A stretch of DNA of 64,000 nucleotides, from positions 52,211-116,210 of the forward strand of contig CADDYT010000004.1 in assembly GCA_902810755.1 (NCBI GenBank), written 5' to 3'. Each line of letters opens with the position of its first letter. Positions within the stretch are counted from its first letter, which is position 1. The stretch comes from Chloroflexota bacterium. Lineage in GTDB: Bacteria > Chloroflexota > Ktedonobacteria > Ktedonobacterales > Ktedonobacteraceae. The translations under genes and the position numbers were made by a program. This document shows positions 1-8,424 of this stretch, piece by piece. Below the pieces are notes generated by a model, which worked only from the letters and a program-made list of their open reading frames with translations, had not been told where the DNA came from and made no database searches.

Positions 1-541
1 GGCGGAAGGAGCGGTAGAGCTTGATGTTTTCCAGGAAGAGTACGGGGTCGGGGTCGGCAATGGCTGAAGCGAGCAAGCCCTTGGCGTCGTAGGGATTGGA
101 AGGGACGACGATTTTCAGGCCGGGGGTCTGCAGGAAGACGCCTTCGAGGCTGTCGGAGTGCAGTTCGGGCGTGCGTACGCCGCCGCCGTAGGGGGCGCGC
201 ACAACGAGAGGACAGGTGAATGCGCCGCCGCTACGAAAACGCATGCGCGCCGCCTGCGAAACCAGCTGGTTCATGCACACATAGAGGAAGCCGGCAAACT
301 GAATCTCGGCCACCGGGCGCAGGCCATAGACCGCCATACCAACGGCGGTACCTATGATGCCGGATTCCGCCAGCGGCGTATCGAAGACGCGCTTCTCCCC
401 GAATTTGCGCTGGAGCTGGTCGGTTACGCGGAAGACGCCGCCGTTGACGCCGATATCCTCTCCAAAGATCACCACGCGCTCGTCTCGCTCCAGTTCGAGC
501 GCGAGCGCCTGGTTCAGGGCTTCGATCATTGTCATCTGCAT
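1..541 (-). CDS. pdhB: Pyruvate dehydrogenase E1 component, beta subunit (partial)
   Basis: This is the N-terminal 180 codons of the E1 beta chain; the gene runs off the left edge. E1 beta pairs with E1 alpha to decarboxylate pyruvate (or a branched 2-oxoacid) with thiamine diphosphate and pass the acyl group to E2. Reading the minus strand from the ATG at 541 gives [20 protein letters not shown], then the family-typical [18 protein letters not shown] and [12 protein letters not shown]. An AAGGGA ribosome site lies about nine bases upstream. Only 15 bases separate it from the stop of the alpha gene, so the two are cotranscribed. Substrate choice between pyruvate and branched-chain 2-oxoacids cannot be settled from this fragment; the alpha subunit favours pyruvate. 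Confidence 0.93.
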   Translation of the reverse strand, partial: MQMTMIEALNQALALELERDERVVIFGEDIGVNGGVFRVTDQLQRKFGEKRVFDTPLAESGIIGTAVGMAVYGLRPVAEIQFAGFLYVCMNQLVSQAARMRFRSGGAFTCPLVVRAPYGGGVRTPELHSDSLEGVFLQTPGLKIVVPSNPYDAKGLLASAIADPDPVLFLENIKLYRSFR

Positions 542-556
542 AAGCTGCTGTCCCTT

Positions 557-1633
557 CTAATGGCGTTTTGCCTGGTCGGCGTAGCGCAGCAGGTTCTGGC
601 GCTGCTCCTGCAAGCGCGGCGGCAGTTCGGCCCACATAAAGTCGAAGAAGCTATCGGGTTTCATCGCTGGCATGGCCTCTGCCGCCTGCACGGCCTCGTT
701 GATTTCCTCCTCGATGGCGGCGATCAACTGCTGATCCTGCTCCTCGCTCAATATGTCGCGCTCCATGAGGAAGCGGCGGAAGCGTTTGATGGGGTCTTTT
801 GCCTGCCATGCCGCGACCTCGGCGGCGTCGCGGTAGCGCGTGGGGTCGTCGGCGGTGGTATGCGCGCCAATGCGATAGGTCAGCGTCTCAATCAGCGTTG
901 GCCCCTGCCCGGAGCGCGCGCGCTCGACCGCCTGCTGCATGACGGTGTAGACGGCGAAGATGTCGTTGCCGTCGACCAGCACGGAGGGGAGACCGAAGCC
1001 GGGGCCGCGCGCGGCGAAGGTTGGCGCGGCGCTCTGACGCTGGCGCGGCACGCTGATAGCCCAGCCGTTGTTCTGCACGACCAGCACGACCGGGGCCTGG
1101 AAGACGCCCGCGAAGTTCAACGCCTCATTGAAATCGCCCTCCGAGGTCGCGCCATCGCCGCAGACGCCCACCGCGACGGCGGGGTCTCCAGCGATCTTCG
1201 CCGCCATCGCCAGCCCGACGGCGTGCAGCATCTGCGTGCCGATAACGATCTGGAAGGGCAGGCAGTGCGTCTCCTTCGGATAGTTCTCAGGCGTGAGGCC
1301 GCGAAACATGTAGACGAGCGTGGAGAGCGGGAAGCCCTTGACGATCAGCGAGGCGATTTCGCGGTAGGAGGTTGCCATCCAGTCCTGCGGCTGCAACGGC
1401 GCGGCCAGCCCGACGGCGGTGGCCTCCTGCCCTACCAGCGAGCCGAACGTCGTCGCGCGGCCCTGTCGCTGCAGAGCGATGATCTTATTGGAAAAGGCGC
1501 GGCCAAGCTGCATGAAGCGGTAGAGTTCCAGCATACGCTCCCCACTCAAATCCGGCACGGGTCCTACCACGTTGCCCTCTTCATCGAGGATCTGATATGC
1601 CGCCATATTCGAGTCAATCTGTTGCGTTGTCAC
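557..1633 (-). CDS. pdhA: Pyruvate dehydrogenase E1 component, alpha subunit
   Basis: The 358-residue product is the thiamine-diphosphate-binding alpha chain of a 2-oxoacid dehydrogenase. The TPP/Mg site GDGATSEGDFNEALNFAG lies mid-protein and is followed by VVQNNGWAIS, as in family members. The phosphorylation-loop-like region YRIGAHTTADDPTRYR is present. The overall pattern (GRATTFGSLVGQEA near the N-terminus, LIETLTYRIGAHT, WAKDP-like WQAKDP) resembles Bacillus-type PdhA more than branched-chain BkdA. The start is a GTG at 1633 preceded by AGAAGGAG. It is followed 15 bases later by the beta subunit and preceded by leuD with a 78-base gap containing a hairpin. The family is certain; pyruvate as substrate is likely. 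Confidence 0.93.
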   Translation of the reverse strand: MTTQQIDSNMAAYQILDEEGNVVGPVPDLSGERMLELYRFMQLGRAFSNKIIALQRQGRATTFGSLVGQEATAVGLAAPLQPQDWMATSYREIASLIVKGFPLSTLVYMFRGLTPENYPKETHCLPFQIVIGTQMLHAVGLAMAAKIAGDPAVAVGVCGDGATSEGDFNEALNFAGVFQAPVVLVVQNNGWAISVPRQRQSAAPTFAARGPGFGLPSVLVDGNDIFAVYTVMQQAVERARSGQGPTLIETLTYRIGAHTTADDPTRYRDAAEVAAWQAKDPIKRFRRFLMERDILSEEQDQQLIAAIEEEINEAVQAAEAMPAMKPDSFFDFMWAELPPRLQEQRQNLLRYADQAKRH

Positions 1634-1655
1634 GTCGCGCTCCTTCTCTTCATAT

Positions 1656-1706
1656 GGGGAGATTCTTGTGAGCGATTACCAGGCAGCCGCTCACAAGAAT
1701 CTTCCC
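1656..1706. repeat. Inverted repeat between leuD and pdhA
   Basis: Two 19-base arms (1656-1674 and 1688-1706) are complementary except for one position and enclose a 13-base loop. The hairpin fills the gap between the leuD stop and the pdhA ribosome site. No T-tract follows on the minus strand, so it is not a textbook intrinsic terminator. It could act as an mRNA-processing or stabilising hairpin that separates leuCD from pdhAB expression. Confidence 0.6.
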
Positions 1707-1711
1707 ATTGA

Positions 1712-2332
1712 CTACCCAACAAAAAGCCAGGGGGCTTCCTGTTTGCGGCGCTGCTCGTAGGCTGTTATCTCATCGTCGTGCGAGAGCGTCCAGCCGATGT
1801 TGTCGAGGCCCTGAAGCAGGGCGTTTTTGCGGAACTGGTCGATCTCGAAGGGAATGACGCGCCCGGACGGTGTGGTGATGGTCTGCGCCGCCAGATCGAC
1901 CGTCAGCGTGTAGCCCTCGTTGGCCTCGACCTCGTTGAAGAGTTCGCGCACGGTGGCCGCGTCCAGCGTCACGGGCAGGATGCTGTTGTTGAAACAGTTG
2001 TTGTAGAAGATGTCCGCGAAGCTGGGGGCGATGATGCAGCGGAAGCCGTAGTCGCGAATGGCCCAGGGGGCATGTTCGCGCGAGGAGCCGCAGCCGAAGT
2101 TATCCCCGGCGAGCATAATGGTCGCGCCCTGATAGCGCGGCTGGTTGAGGACAAAATCGGGATTGGGAATTGTTCCGGCGGCGTCGAGGAAGCGCCAGTT
2201 GGCGAACAGCGCGTTCTCAAAGCCGGAACGCCGGATCGTCTTGAGGAAGCGCGCCGGGGTGATCTCATCGGTATTGACGTTGACGCGATCAATGGGGGCA
2301 ACGATGCCCGTGAGCGTGGTGAATGGTTCCAT
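1712..2332 (-). CDS. leuD: 3-isopropylmalate dehydratase small subunit
   Basis: LeuD is the swivel domain of isopropylmalate isomerase, which interconverts 2- and 3-isopropylmalate in leucine biosynthesis together with LeuC. The 206 residues match the normal length. Visible signatures are [17 protein letters not shown] at the N-terminus, the [17 protein letters not shown] substrate-binding loop, and [20 protein letters not shown]. It starts two bases after the leuC stop, so the subunits are translationally coupled. Nothing is unusual in the sequence. Confidence 0.96.
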   Translation of the reverse strand: MEPFTTLTGIVAPIDRVNVNTDEITPARFLKTIRRSGFENALFANWRFLDAAGTIPNPDFVLNQPRYQGATIMLAGDNFGCGSSREHAPWAIRDYGFRCIIAPSFADIFYNNCFNNSILPVTLDAATVRELFNEVEANEGYTLTVDLAAQTITTPSGRVIPFEIDQFRKNALLQGLDNIGWTLSHDDEITAYEQRRKQEAPWLFVG

Positions 2333-2334
2333 GT

Positions 2335-3738
2335 CTACAACTCCCGAATATCGACGAAATGTCCATTGACGGCTGCCGCTGCGGCCATTGCCGGGCTGAC
2401 GAGGTGCGTGCGCCCGCCGCGTCCCTGGCGGCCCTCAAAATTGCGGTTGCTGGTCGAGGCGCAGCGTTCGCCCTCGGAGAGGCGGTCGCCGTTCATGGCA
2501 ATGCACATGCTGCACCCGGCCTCGCGCCACTCAAACCCGGCTTCACGGAAGATATCGGCCAGCCCCTCTTCCTCAGCCATGCGTCGTACCTGCATCGAAC
2601 CGGGGACAACGATGGCGCGCACGCCTGGCGCGACATGTTTGCCCTTCACGTATTGCGCTGCCATGCGCAAATCTTCCAGGCGCGAGTTGGTGCAGGAGCC
2701 GATGAAGACGGTATCCAGCTTGATATCCTGGATGCGCGTGCCGGGGGTGAGGCCCATATACTTCAGTGCGCGTTCCATCGCCTGCCGCCTGTTGGGGTCC
2801 TTCTCCTGTTGCGGGTCGGGTACGCTGCCGGTCACATCTGTCACCATGCCAGGATTGGTTCCCCACGTCACCTGTGGGCCGAGGCCATCGACATTGACCT
2901 CGTGGACGGTATCAAAGTGCGCGTCGGGGTCGCTGGCGAGCTGCTTCCAGGCGGCAACGGCCTGCTCGAACATTTCGCCTCTGGGCGCATACGGGCGGCC
3001 CTTGATATAATTGAAGGTTGTCTCGTCCGGGGCGACCATGCCGGCGCGCGCGCCCGCCTCAATCGCCATATTGCACAGCGTCATGCGCCCCTCCATCGAG
3101 AGGTTGCGCACGACAGAGCCGCTGAACTCGATGACGTGGCCCGTGCCAACGCCGGTGCCAAGCTGGCCGATGAGGTACAGGGCGATATCTTTCGCCGTGA
3201 CGCCCGGCCCCGGCGTGCCTTCGATGCGAATATTCATGCTCTTCGGTCGCGTCTGCAACAGGCACTGCGTCGCCAGCACGTGTTCAATCTCGCTGGTGCC
3301 GATGCCGAAGGCCAGCGCGCCCACCGCTCCGTGCGTGGACGTATGAGAATCGCCGCACACAATCGTCATCCCCGGCAGCGTAATGCCCTGTTCCGGGCCG
3401 ATGACATGCACAATGCCCTGCCGCGCATCATTCATGTCAAAGAGTGTCACATGAAAGTCGCGCGCATTCTGCTCCATCGTGGTGATGCAGATTTCGCTGT
3501 CGCGATCCACCACATTAATCATCTTGCGCCCCACCACCGTCGGCACGTTATGGTCAAGCACGGCGATGGTGGCATCGGGCCTGCGCACCTTGCGCCCCGT
3601 CTCGCGCAGCCCGGCAAACGCCTGCGGTGACGTTGCCTCATGCACCAGGTGGCGATCAATGTAAAGAACGGTCGACTCCCCCGGCACATCCCGCACCACG
3701 TGCGCCTCCCAGATTTTGTCAAACATGGATTTTGCCAT
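2335..3738 (-). CDS. leuC: 3-isopropylmalate dehydratase large subunit
   Basis: LeuC is the [4Fe-4S] catalytic subunit of isopropylmalate isomerase. The reading frame is open further upstream to 3837, but the ATG at 3738 is chosen because GGAGG lies nine bases before it and gives a 467-residue protein beginning [15 protein letters not shown], the usual length and N-terminus. Cluster-binding cysteines are in [13 protein letters not shown] and [32 protein letters not shown] is the aconitase-type signature. leuD follows immediately. leuA is at 8425-9612 in a separate unit, so the leucine genes are split by the restriction-like island. Confidence 0.96.
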   Translation of the reverse strand: MAKSMFDKIWEAHVVRDVPGESTVLYIDRHLVHEATSPQAFAGLRETGRKVRRPDATIAVLDHNVPTVVGRKMINVVDRDSEICITTMEQNARDFHVTLFDMNDARQGIVHVIGPEQGITLPGMTIVCGDSHTSTHGAVGALAFGIGTSEIEHVLATQCLLQTRPKSMNIRIEGTPGPGVTAKDIALYLIGQLGTGVGTGHVIEFSGSVVRNLSMEGRMTLCNMAIEAGARAGMVAPDETTFNYIKGRPYAPRGEMFEQAVAAWKQLASDPDAHFDTVHEVNVDGLGPQVTWGTNPGMVTDVTGSVPDPQQEKDPNRRQAMERALKYMGLTPGTRIQDIKLDTVFIGSCTNSRLEDLRMAAQYVKGKHVAPGVRAIVVPGSMQVRRMAEEEGLADIFREAGFEWREAGCSMCIAMNGDRLSEGERCASTSNRNFEGRQGRGGRTHLVSPAMAAAAAVNGHFVDIREL

Positions 3739-3973
3739 AGATGATTCTTCCTCCGTGGACATAGATAAAGTCCTGTTCCTCTTTCCTGACCCTGACTCGT
3801 TCCTGCCTTCTATCGCATCCCTGTCAGTCAGGCTCACATCTTCTCTGCTTCGTATTATCTCACATTTTCAGCGAGATAAGGGAGGAAATAAGACAAAATA
3901 TGAGCATGGTTCATTTCAGGTTCCCTGGTAAAATCCCCTGTAGATAGCCAATCCCGACGGTAAAAATGGAACA

Positions 3974-4002
3974 TTGACAGGTTATTTTATGAGTAATATA
4001 AT
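3974..4002 (+). promoter_or_regulatory. Consensus sigma-70 promoter of the methyltransferase gene
   Basis: TTGACA at 3974-3979 and TATAAT at 3997-4002 are both exact consensus hexamers separated by exactly 17 bases. The ATG of the methyltransferase is 74 bases downstream of the -10. This lies in the 337-base divergent gap between leuC and the methyltransferase (3739-4075), which is visibly A+T-rich. The rest of that gap holds a short inverted repeat TTATCTC...GAGATAA (3855-3879) near leuC, whose role I cannot tell. Confidence 0.85.
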
Positions 4003-4075
4003 GATATTTAGAGTTTTTGCCTAACAGGTACGGCCTGAGAGTGATTGACACTATTTTTCAGTCAGGGAGGAAGAA

Positions 4076-5101
4076 ATGCAAGGCTTGACCGAGATGAATG
4101 GTTTGAAAAGAGCAAGCCACATTGATTTGAACCAGGAGCAATTGTCAGGCAGGAAGAACCTCCAGCTTTTGCCTGTCCCTTATTTTAACTCATCTCATGT
4201 AACCTTATATAAAGGTGATGCCGAGGTGATATTATCGGGGGTAGAGGCCGAGTCTATAGACTGTATTGTTACTTCCCCTCCCTATTACGGGAAACGGGAC
4301 TATGGTATTACAGGACAGTTGGGTCTGGAAGAACATCCTCAGTTATATATTGACAGACTTGTGGCCGTATTTCATCAAGCAAGACGGGTTCTTAAGCCTA
4401 CAGGAAGTTTATGGGTGAATATAGGCGATACATACTGGAGTGGAAAAGGCCGCTCTCATGGTATCGATGTGAAACAAAGAAATCGCCGCTTTGATCGTCC
4501 ACAAGATAAAAGAGGGCAGGGTCCCTGGTGTGTTCCAAAACAACTCCTCCTTATTCCACATCGATTTGCTATTGCAATGCAAGACGACGGATGGATTGTA
4601 CGTAATGATAATGTCTGGTACAAGCCAGCGCCAATGCCTGATCCTGTCTCAGATCGATGTGCTTTAGCACATGAGTATATTTTTCACTTTGTGAAGCAGA
4701 GAAAATACTATTTTGATGCAGAAGCTGTTGCTATGCCTTCTAACGGGAAGCGTGATCGAAAGCCGCCTTTCTCTGTTTGGAGTGTGCCCACGAGTTCAGG
4801 CCAAACAATGCCCGCTAGAAAGAAGCATATAGCAACGTTCCCTGAGCAATTAGTGTCATTACCTGTACAGGCTACGTGTCCACCGAATGGTGTATTACTT
4901 GATCCTTTTTGTGGCAGTGGGACAGCTCTGTTATTTGCAGTAAAGCAAAGCAAAGAGAGGCATGCCATAGGTATTGATATCAGCGAAGACGCTCTGCAAG
5001 AGGCAAAAGATAGTATTCTCCTTTTTGAGCAGGACTTGTTGCAACAAAAAGGAAATGATCAGGTGGATAGCAAGTGTTCGCTGCTCAGTAGAAGCCAGTA
5101 A
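4076..5101 (+). CDS. Beta-class site-specific DNA methyltransferase
   Basis: The 341-residue protein transfers a methyl group from S-adenosylmethionine to an exocyclic amino group in DNA. Catalytic motif IV, DCIVTSPPYYGKRDYG, comes first (near residues 60-75), and the AdoMet-binding motif DPFCGSGTALLFAV is near the C-terminus. This IV-to-I order defines the beta class, and the SPPY form is common among N4-cytosine enzymes, though N6-adenine cannot be excluded. The region between carries the target-recognition part. The start has GGGAGG six bases upstream. Its 3' end faces, ten bases away, the end of an HNH nuclease gene, suggesting a restriction-modification pair. Base composition is much more A+T-rich than its flanks, a sign of transfer. 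Confidence 0.9.
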   Translation: MQGLTEMNGLKRASHIDLNQEQLSGRKNLQLLPVPYFNSSHVTLYKGDAEVILSGVEAESIDCIVTSPPYYGKRDYGITGQLGLEEHPQLYIDRLVAVFHQARRVLKPTGSLWVNIGDTYWSGKGRSHGIDVKQRNRRFDRPQDKRGQGPWCVPKQLLLIPHRFAIAMQDDGWIVRNDNVWYKPAPMPDPVSDRCALAHEYIFHFVKQRKYYFDAEAVAMPSNGKRDRKPPFSVWSVPTSSGQTMPARKKHIATFPEQLVSLPVQATCPPNGVLLDPFCGSGTALLFAVKQSKERHAIGIDISEDALQEAKDSILLFEQDLLQQKGNDQVDSKCSLLSRSQ

Positions 5102-5110
5102 TAGCTGCGA

Positions 5111-6439
5111 TTAGAAAAAATCAGGGTCATCGAAAAATGCCAGCCTGAGTTGCTGTGGTTCTGTGATGAGATCGGGATCCACGAATCTTGGGAGGGGAAT
5201 GCTTTCTTGCCCACTTTTTCCTCTCTCAATGAGTTCGCGGTTGGATTGATTATTGCAAAAAGGATGAACCAGGCGCTGGTTCTCTTTTATAGTTCTGCCT
5301 CCTCTAGCATGCTCAACAATGTGATCGTGTTGTAAATCGGCGGTAGGGTCTAACATACCATCACAGATTCCACAACGATTGGGATTGTAAAAAAAGTGAT
5401 CGAGTACCAGAGAAGATTTCTGCCTCTCCGTAAAAGTGCGGCTTTTTCCGGCGGGTAGGCGCACTTTTACGGCTTTGTTGGTAAGTCTTTTTGTCAATGC
5501 CGAATAATCAGCCGCAAATGCTTCAGAATGTATGTCGTCCCTATGCTTGACCAGGAGTTCTAGCAATCCTTGATAATATTGAGCAGTTTGACTTGTTACC
5601 TCAGGACCCGAACCTGTTCTGCGCGTAATACCTGTTATAACATCTTCTTTGTTATTTAAAAGAACCTGCTCGAAAACAGCACGATGTATTGAAAATACAC
5701 GCTTTCTACTAAGAATATCTTCTTCACTACCAGATAATATCCAGTACAAGAAACCATAGAGAAGGCTACGCACATAGCGGCCTGCGTCCGTGTAGAAGTA
5801 CAGTACCGGGATTAAGGCCAGAGATTTTGGAGAGGGGCCAATAAGATGCCCCAGTCCATCAAGAGCATTCTCTATAAGATGCAATCCGTTACCGATTATC
5901 TCTTCTGGTAAAGCATGTATATCTCTATCGATCAGTTTGCGCGTTTCTGCTTTTTGTCCCTTGCCTCCTGCTATCACTGTAAGTAGTTCGGCCAGCCAGT
6001 AGGGTTTTGTCTGTACGTCAGGAGGAACTATCAAAGGTTGTTGTAATCTCTTGATAGGGGTCTCGTAAGCAGGCTTGAAAAGCATCTCATGGAGTTTATT
6101 TACTCCTTTGAGTATCTCCTCTATTTTATTTTGAGCTAACTCATTGCCCTCCTCTTCCAGATCTTTTGTATGCCAGTAATGCTTTGCACTACTTATACTG
6201 GATATAGACATTACCGCTCGAACAAAACTGGAATGTCTGCTTTCAATGATGGTGGTTTCCCACTCCGATAACTGCCTGCCGCTTTTATTAATTTTTAAAA
6301 ATGATATTTCTGCTTTTTCGTAATTACCAGGCACCCATAAAATATGAAAACCAACTTCTCCTCTGCGCAGGCGCTGATAGAATAAACCCCTGTTGAAGGT
6401 AGTTGCATCTAATACCCGCCTGGGAGCTTTGTCTTCCAT
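5111..6439 (-). pseudogene. HNH nuclease, C-terminal part of an interrupted DUF262-HNH gene
   Basis: The 442-codon frame carries an HNH endonuclease module near its C-terminus: CGICDGMLD, then QHDHIVEHARGG and NQRLVHPFCNN, giving the Cys pair, the DH and the N/H metal site. Its N-terminus (AEISFLKINKSGRQLSEWE) resembles the later part of a DUF262 domain, not a normal protein start. It is in exactly the same frame as the DUF262 fragment upstream (6458-6952) and is separated from it by one TAA plus six sense codons. The ATG at 6439 lacks a visible ribosome site. The simplest reading is a single gene of about 613 codons broken by one nonsense mutation. A working two-subunit form by internal initiation is possible. 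DUF262-HNH proteins include GmrSD-type modified-DNA nucleases. Confidence 0.75.
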
Positions 6440-6457
6440 GACTGCGCGATTGAATTC

Positions 6458-6952
6458 TTAGTCAGCAGCCTGATAATCGCTGATACTCCCAATTTTTATC
6501 TTGACAAGATTGCGAACTTCTTTTGCTGCCTGTTTAATGAGTACTTCTTGCTCCTCATCTCTGTATTCCCCGGAAGGAAGTGTATCACCCCAATCATCAT
6601 TGAGCCACGCCAGCACGACAGAGATGCGATGACCGCCATCAAGAACATAATCATAGCCATTTTCCGGGCTTGACCACATAATGATGCTCGGAATCACCTG
6701 TTCATTTACAATGGATTCCAGCAAGGATACACAATCCTCAGGTGTCCATGCCCATGTTGCACGCTGGAAATCTGGTTTACGTAATGACGCAACCCGTGAG
6801 GAGATATGGTCTCCAAATAAATCACTCATTCTCAGCATGGGTGGCCCGGATGGCGTTGATGCAACTTTTTCTCGGGATCGCTGGTAGCGCAGGTTCTCAC
6901 GCTGGATAAGGTGATCTAAGTATACCTTCAGGCTTGTTTTCTCTGTTGCCAT
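6458..6952 (-). pseudogene. DUF262 N-terminal part of the interrupted nuclease gene
   Basis: The 164-codon frame carries the front of a DUF262 (ParB/GmrS-like nucleotide-dependent) domain. KPDFQRATWAWTPEDCVSLLESI and DGGHRISVVLAWL correspond to the family's FQR and DGQQR-type motifs, the second with GH in place of QQ. It stops at a TAA (6458-6460), after which the same frame continues open into the HNH part. The ATG at 6952 has a good GGAGG eight bases upstream and its own promoter at 7005-7033, so the unit is transcribed convergently to the methyltransferase. Composition is A+T-rich like the methyltransferase. Confidence 0.75.
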
Positions 6953-7004
6953 ATGGATACCTCCAAATATACCTTCGAAAATATCTCCTCAATTTTGCTT
7001 CTCA

Positions 7005-7033
7005 ATAATACTCTATGTGGTTGCGTAAGGCAA
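7005..7033 (-). promoter_or_regulatory. Sigma-70 promoter of the DUF262-HNH gene
   Basis: Read on the minus strand, TTGCCT and TATTAT are separated by 17 bases. The -10 lies about 50 bases before the DUF262 start codon. The spacing and hexamers are near consensus. Confidence 0.6.
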
Positions 7034-7081
7034 GCCCAGAGTGGCTTCAAGCTTGATGTGCCTCCTGAACAGCATGGGGGG

Positions 7082-7111
7082 TTGTTTTTGCTTGAGGGAA
7101 ATCGTTATAAC
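7082..7111 (+). promoter_or_regulatory. Promoter of yjbQ giving a probable leaderless transcript
   Basis: TTGTTT (7082-7087) and TATAAC (7106-7111) are spaced by 18 bases. Transcription would begin about seven bases after the -10, at or next to the A of the yjbQ ATG (7119). No ribosome-binding site is visible upstream of that ATG. Confidence 0.55.
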
Positions 7112-7118
7112 ATAACAT

Positions 7119-7508
7119 ATGAAGACAATCACCGTTACGACCCACAGAAAAGACGAGATTGTTGATATTACGGACACGGTGGAGGCGGCGCTGCGCGAGG
7201 GGGGGCCGCGCGAGGGCGTGTGTGTCGTTTTTGTCGCCCACACGACCTGCGCGCTGACTACTGCCGATCTTGACCCCGGCACCGACCTTGATCTCCTGCA
7301 GGCGCTGCGCCGCCTGCTGCCCCCGCTCTCCTACCGGCACCCGCACAACCCGGCGCACGCGCCCGATCACCTGATTTCGTCCATCATTGGCCCGTCGCTG
7401 AGTATTCCCTACGCCGATCACCAGTTGTTACTGGGTGTCTGGCAGCGTGTCGTGCTGGTCGAACTGGATGGGCCGCGACGGCGTACCGTGCATGTTGCGT
7501 GGATGTGA
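7119..7508 (+). CDS. yjbQ: YjbQ/UPF0047 family protein
   Basis: The 129-residue product belongs to the YjbQ (UPF0047) family, small trimeric beta proteins for which a weak thiamine-phosphate synthase activity has been reported; the physiological role is unclear. Family features seen are VVDITDTVE-like IVDITDTVEAAL, GVCVVFVAHTTCALTT, the HNPAHAPDHLISSIIGPS segment with metal-site histidines, and LLLGVWQRVVLVELDGPR at the end. The usual asparagine-rich turn after the HTT motif is shortened to ADLDPGTD. It ends five bases before the end of the convergent hydrolase. The promoter placement suggests a leaderless mRNA. Confidence 0.88.
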   Translation: MKTITVTTHRKDEIVDITDTVEAALREGGPREGVCVVFVAHTTCALTTADLDPGTDLDLLQALRRLLPPLSYRHPHNPAHAPDHLISSIIGPSLSIPYADHQLLLGVWQRVVLVELDGPRRRTVHVAWM

Positions 7509-7513
7509 AAAGA

Positions 7514-8389
7514 TCAGTTGTGCAGCAGGAATGCCTGTAGTGCCTGGCAGGTTTCTTCCGGGGCTTCTTCCGGCAGGAAATGCCCGGAGGGAAGAGCATA
7601 GCCCTGCACGTCCTCGGCTCGCTCGCGCCAGACCGCCAGGACATCGTATTTGCGTCCGATGAAGCCCTTCTCGCCCCATAAGACGAGCAGAGGGCAGCGC
7701 ACTTTCTGCTGCATGTCAGCCTCGTCATGTTGCAGGTCGATGCTGGCCGAGGCCCGGTAATCCTCGCAGGTGGCATGGATGCAGGCAGGGTTGCAGAAGC
7801 AGCGCAGGTACTCGGCTATCGCCTCAGGCGTGAATGCTGAGGGGTCAGCACTCCAACGCTGGAGCCGACTGCGCAGGAAGTATTCGGGCTGCGCCCCGAT
7901 CATGCGCTCAGGATGGTCGTCAGGCTGGATCAGAAAGAACCAGTGATAATAGACGGTGGCGAATTCTTTATCGGTCGTCATGTACATCAGATAGGTGGGC
8001 GCAATGTCCAGCACTGCCGCTTTTTTGATGCGCTGTGGGTGGTCGAGGGCCATGCGATGGGTCACGCGCGCTCCCCGGTCGTGTCCAACCACGGAAAAGG
8101 TATCGTAGCCGAGTTTCTGCATCACCTCGACCATATCCTGAGCCATCGCCCGTTTGGAATAGGTCGAGTGATCCATTGCCCCCGCTGGCTTGGAGCTATC
8201 GCCATAGCCGCGCAGATCGGCGAGTATGACGGTGAAGTTCTGCGCCAGGCGAGGGGCGATTTTATGCCACATCACATGGGTTTGCGGGTAGCCATGCAGC
8301 AGCAAGAGGGGATCGCCTGATCCCCCCTTCAGCACGTGAATGCTGGCTCCAGTTGTCTGTATCTGCAACGGGACAAACGTTTCAAACAT
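7514..8389 (-). CDS. Alpha/beta hydrolase, haloacetate dehalogenase-like
   Basis: The 291-residue alpha/beta hydrolase looks like a fluoroacetate/haloacetate dehalogenase, which replaces a halide on a short 2-haloacid with hydroxyl. The nucleophile is Asp104 in VGHDRGARV, where Arg105 and Arg108 correspond to the carboxylate-binding arginines of that family. His149-Trp150 (YYHWFFL) and Tyr211 (CEDYRA) match the halide-binding triad; Asp128 and His270 (SGHF) complete the catalytic set. The oxyanion motif is HGYPQTHVMW. These residues together separate it from generic epoxide hydrolases, though substrate remains an inference. It starts 35 bases after leuA with AAAGG before the ATG, so it may be the distal gene of a leuA operon. 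Confidence 0.85.
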   Translation of the reverse strand: MFETFVPLQIQTTGASIHVLKGGSGDPLLLLHGYPQTHVMWHKIAPRLAQNFTVILADLRGYGDSSKPAGAMDHSTYSKRAMAQDMVEVMQKLGYDTFSVVGHDRGARVTHRMALDHPQRIKKAAVLDIAPTYLMYMTTDKEFATVYYHWFFLIQPDDHPERMIGAQPEYFLRSRLQRWSADPSAFTPEAIAEYLRCFCNPACIHATCEDYRASASIDLQHDEADMQQKVRCPLLVLWGEKGFIGRKYDVLAVWRERAEDVQGYALPSGHFLPEEAPEETCQALQAFLLHN

Positions 8390-8424
8390 GCATCCTTTGT
8401 CCTCTGAAAGCCGTCTCAGTCAGT

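Noticed and set aside
158..1711. A 517-codon open frame on the plus strand
   Set aside because: It is antisense to pdhA and pdhB, has no recognisable domain, and results from G+C-rich codon bias.
2323..3630. A 435-codon plus-strand frame
   Set aside because: It lies opposite leuC, whose motifs and ribosome site are clear; low-complexity Ala/Arg/His composition marks it as a shadow.
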